Shown here: piece after piece, positions 63,368-64,000 of the stretch | How positions within the stretch are numbered: position 1 is the stretch's first letter | How the letters are laid out: each line of letters begins with the position of its first letter | Source: Albidovulum denitrificans | GTDB lineage: Bacteria; Pseudomonadota; Alphaproteobacteria; Rhodobacterales; Rhodobacteraceae | Reading direction: 5' to 3' | Length of the DNA: 64,000 nucleotides | Assembly (NCBI RefSeq): GCF_002973535.1 | Contig: NZ_PVEP01000004.1 | Coordinates: 243,227-307,226, forward strand | The notes under the pieces: generated by a model | Seen by the model: only the letters and a program-made list of their open reading frames with translations | Told to the model about the DNA's origin: nothing | Database searches by the model: none | Program-made: the position numbers and the translations under genes

Positions 63368-63402
63368 TTGACCAAAGCGAATAATATTTTATTCTTGGGA
63401 AT
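63368..63402 (+). promoter_or_regulatory. fhs promoter with shared C1 motifs
   Basis: TTGACC (63368-63373) and TATTCT (63390-63395), 16 bases apart, form a fair sigma-70 type promoter 91 bases before the fhs start. They coincide with ACCAAAGCGA (63371-63380) and ATTCTTGGGAAT (63391-63402), motifs also seen before tmm and the APC permease gene (first motif) and before other C1 operons (second). Function inferred. Confidence 0.5.
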
Positions 63403-63485
63403 GAGGCCGGCCCCCGACGGGGCAGGACAGTCACCCTGACCCCGGGACGCGCGAGCCCGGCGTCATTTCTGAAGGGAGCGGAGTT

Positions 63486-64000
63486 ATGGGTTTCAAGACG
63501 GATATTGAGATAGCGCGTGAGGCTGTGAAGCGCCCGATCCAGGAGATCGGGGACAAGCTTGGGATCCCCTCGGAGCATTTGCTGCCTTACGGTCATGACA
63601 AGGCGAAGGTGGGTCAGGCGTTCATCCGGTCGTTGGAGGGTCGTCCGGACGGGAAGCTTGTTCTGGTGACGGCGATCAACCCGACGCCCGCGGGCGAGGG
63701 GAAGACGACGACGACGGTGGGTCTTGGCGACGGGCTGAACCGGATCGGCAAGAAGGCGGTGATCTGCATCCGCGAGGCCTCGCTCGGGCCGAACTTCGGG
63801 ATGAAGGGCGGGGCTGCCGGGGGCGGCTATGCGCAGGTTGTGCCGATGGAGGAGATGAACCTTCACTTCACCGGCGACTTCCACGCGATCACGAGCGCCC
63901 ACAACCTTCTGTCGGCGATGATCGACAACCATATCTACTGGGGCAATGAGCTGAAGATCGACGAGCGCCGGGTGGTGTGGCGCCGGGTGATGGACATGAA
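63486..64000 (+). CDS. fhs: formate--tetrahydrofolate ligase (partial)
   Basis: Interconverts formate plus tetrahydrofolate and 10-formyl-THF with ATP. Here it probably handles C1 units released from methyl groups, either toward formate for energy or back into assimilation. Only the first 171 codons are in the window: [21 protein letters not shown] at the N terminus, the nucleotide loop [20 protein letters not shown] near residues 62-80, and the [22 protein letters not shown] block near 100-120, all highly conserved in Fhs. AGGGAGCGGAG precedes the ATG. The gene runs off the right edge; folD often follows it in such clusters. Confidence 0.95.
   Translation, partial: MGFKTDIEIAREAVKRPIQEIGDKLGIPSEHLLPYGHDKAKVGQAFIRSLEGRPDGKLVLVTAINPTPAGEGKTTTTVGLGDGLNRIGKKAVICIREASLGPNFGMKGGAAGGGYAQVVPMEEMNLHFTGDFHAITSAHNLLSAMIDNHIYWGNELKIDERRVVWRRVMDM

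Noticed and set aside
63403..63485. A riboswitch in the fhs leader
   Set aside because: There are some GC-rich inverted pieces (around 63441-63460), but I could not match any known aptamer core by eye.

Overview
The window is GC-rich (about two thirds G+C by eye) with tightly packed genes. It looks like the chromosome of an alphaproteobacterium of the Rhodobacteraceae. Pointers are the glnD-murJ-trpS neighbourhood, the YraN/RsmI/LpoA-like block, the 325-residue L-malyl-CoA lyase, and the Roseobacter-type genes for methylated amines. Genus and species cannot be fixed from the sequence alone.

Region 1 (1-18.1 kb) is mostly housekeeping: tsaB (cut by the left edge), an Nfu-type Fe-S carrier, a universal stress protein, a class IV aminotransferase, two surface-polysaccharide genes (a sugar transferase and a membrane-bound nucleotide-sugar dehydratase), a family 2 glycosyltransferase, gshB, yraN, rsmI, an LpoA-like lipoprotein, glnD, murJ, a rhomboid-like protein that seems to have lost its catalytic residues, and trpS. 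Region 2 (18.1-23.4 kb) holds a KpsM/KpsE/KpsT-type capsule exporter followed by a large RTX protein.

Region 3 (23.4-35 kb) is a nearly complete serine cycle for assimilating C1 units. gckA and mcl lie on the minus strand. A LuxR-type response regulator follows, and then the plus-strand operon sgaA-mtkA-mtkB-hprA-ppc-glyA. Only enolase and malate dehydrogenase are missing, and these are normally encoded elsewhere.

Region 4 (35-64 kb) is a complete trimethylamine (TMA) pathway. Tmm oxidises TMA to its N-oxide. Tdm splits the N-oxide into dimethylamine and formaldehyde. DmmDABC demethylates dimethylamine to methylamine. GmaS, MgsABC and MgdABCD turn methylamine, by way of gamma-glutamylmethylamide and N-methylglutamate, back to glutamate plus a C1 unit. 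Fhs, cut by the right edge, handles folate-bound C1. Every formaldehyde-releasing step has a GcvT-type folate domain, so carbon should pass to tetrahydrofolate and then through GlyA into the serine cycle. TMA can thus serve as a source of carbon, nitrogen and energy.

The least explained part is 54.0-61.7 kb. It has two APC-family permeases, one in an apparent operon with three small membrane proteins (55, 126 and 96 residues), a FadR-type regulator, and a binding protein that lacks a signal peptide. Short motifs (ATTCTTG, ACCRAAGCGA, and a repeated TGGTCCAWACCA) recur in the promoter regions of the C1 genes and suggest a shared regulon.
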